Shown: piece by piece, positions 15,721 to 15,775 of the stretch
Layout: the number at the start of each line of letters is the position of its first letter
How positions within the stretch are numbered: the first letter of the stretch is position 1
NCBI GenBank assembly: GCA_003501335.1
Contig: DNPQ01000563.1
Span: forward strand, 1 to 15,775
Reading direction: 5' to 3'
DNA: 15,775 nucleotides
Source of the DNA: Bacillota bacterium
Lineage (GTDB): Bacteria; Bacillota; UBA4882; UBA8346
Notes under the pieces: model-generated
What the model saw: only the letters and a program-made list of their open reading frames with translations
What the model was told of the DNA's origin: nothing
Database searches by the model: none
Translations under genes and position numbers: made by a program

Positions 15721-15757
15721 AAAAAAGCCCAAACACGAATGCGCATGATCGGACCTT
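15721..15757 (-). terminator. Possible terminator of a gene beyond the right edge
   Basis: On the minus strand a stem of up to nine pairs (three of them G-U) joins AAGGTCCGA to TTTGGGCTT, with a small ATGCGCAT palindrome in the loop, and is followed by TTTTTTATTTT. It would end a minus-strand gene that starts outside the window, upstream of the regulator. The wobble pairs lower confidence. Confidence 0.4.
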
Positions 15758-15775
15758 TTCATCGGTTGCCTTTCC

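Overview
The window looks like a chromosomal segment of a moderately AT-rich member of the Bacillota (Firmicutes). The signs are purine-rich Shine-Dalgarno sites, sigma-A type promoters, tRNA genes with encoded CCA, a LacI-family regulator next to an alpha-glucoside ABC transporter, and a GH65 phosphorylase. The sugar-binding protein and two other exported proteins have plain signal-peptidase-I leaders without a lipobox cysteine. For the binding protein this is unusual in a one-membrane Gram-positive and hints at a two-membrane (diderm) Bacillota lineage. That placement is inference. No mobile element, phage gene or CRISPR array is visible.

Left part (1-6326): two single tRNA genes on the minus strand, tRNA-Arg(UCU) and tRNA-Gly(UCC), each with its own promoter and terminator hairpin. 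They flank a small secreted protein of unknown function. Next comes a minus-strand protein with an N-terminal zinc ribbon, a long acidic linker and a C-terminal bacterial PH-like domain. Divergent from it is a membrane-anchored metallophosphoesterase whose catalytic domain is predicted to lie outside the cytoplasmic membrane. After a gene-free stretch of about 340 bases comes an exported 700-residue protein built almost wholly of about 21 ankyrin repeats.

Middle (6333-8498): typA/bipA, the ribosome-associated GTPase, convergent with the ankyrin gene with only six bases between the stop codons. A clear promoter lies upstream of it, followed by about 290 bases without a gene.

Right part (8499-15775): an alpha-glucoside uptake and phosphorolysis locus, all on the minus strand: a LacI-family regulator, then substrate-binding protein (aglE-like), permease (aglF-like), permease (aglG-like) and a GH65 inverting disaccharide phosphorylase. 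The model is that the binding protein captures an alpha-linked glucoside, the two permeases import it with an ATPase encoded elsewhere, and the phosphorylase cleaves it with phosphate to beta-glucose 1-phosphate plus the acceptor sugar. Three near-identical 14-base palindromes, each one base away from TGGAAACGTTTCCA, lie at the two promoters. Two of them occupy exactly the same place inside the -35/-10 spacer of the regulator and transporter promoters, so the regulator probably represses both itself and the operon.

Most notable point: as given, the binding-protein gene is split by a one-base shift inside its signal peptide, at a run of seven T (coding strand). The break coincides with a T TTT TTA heptamer in the correct frame for -1 slippage. 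A homopolymer sequencing or assembly error is the simplest reading; real slippage, phase variation or a broken gene are the alternatives. A strong intrinsic terminator hairpin lies between the binding-protein and permease genes, which fits high binding-protein output relative to permeases.
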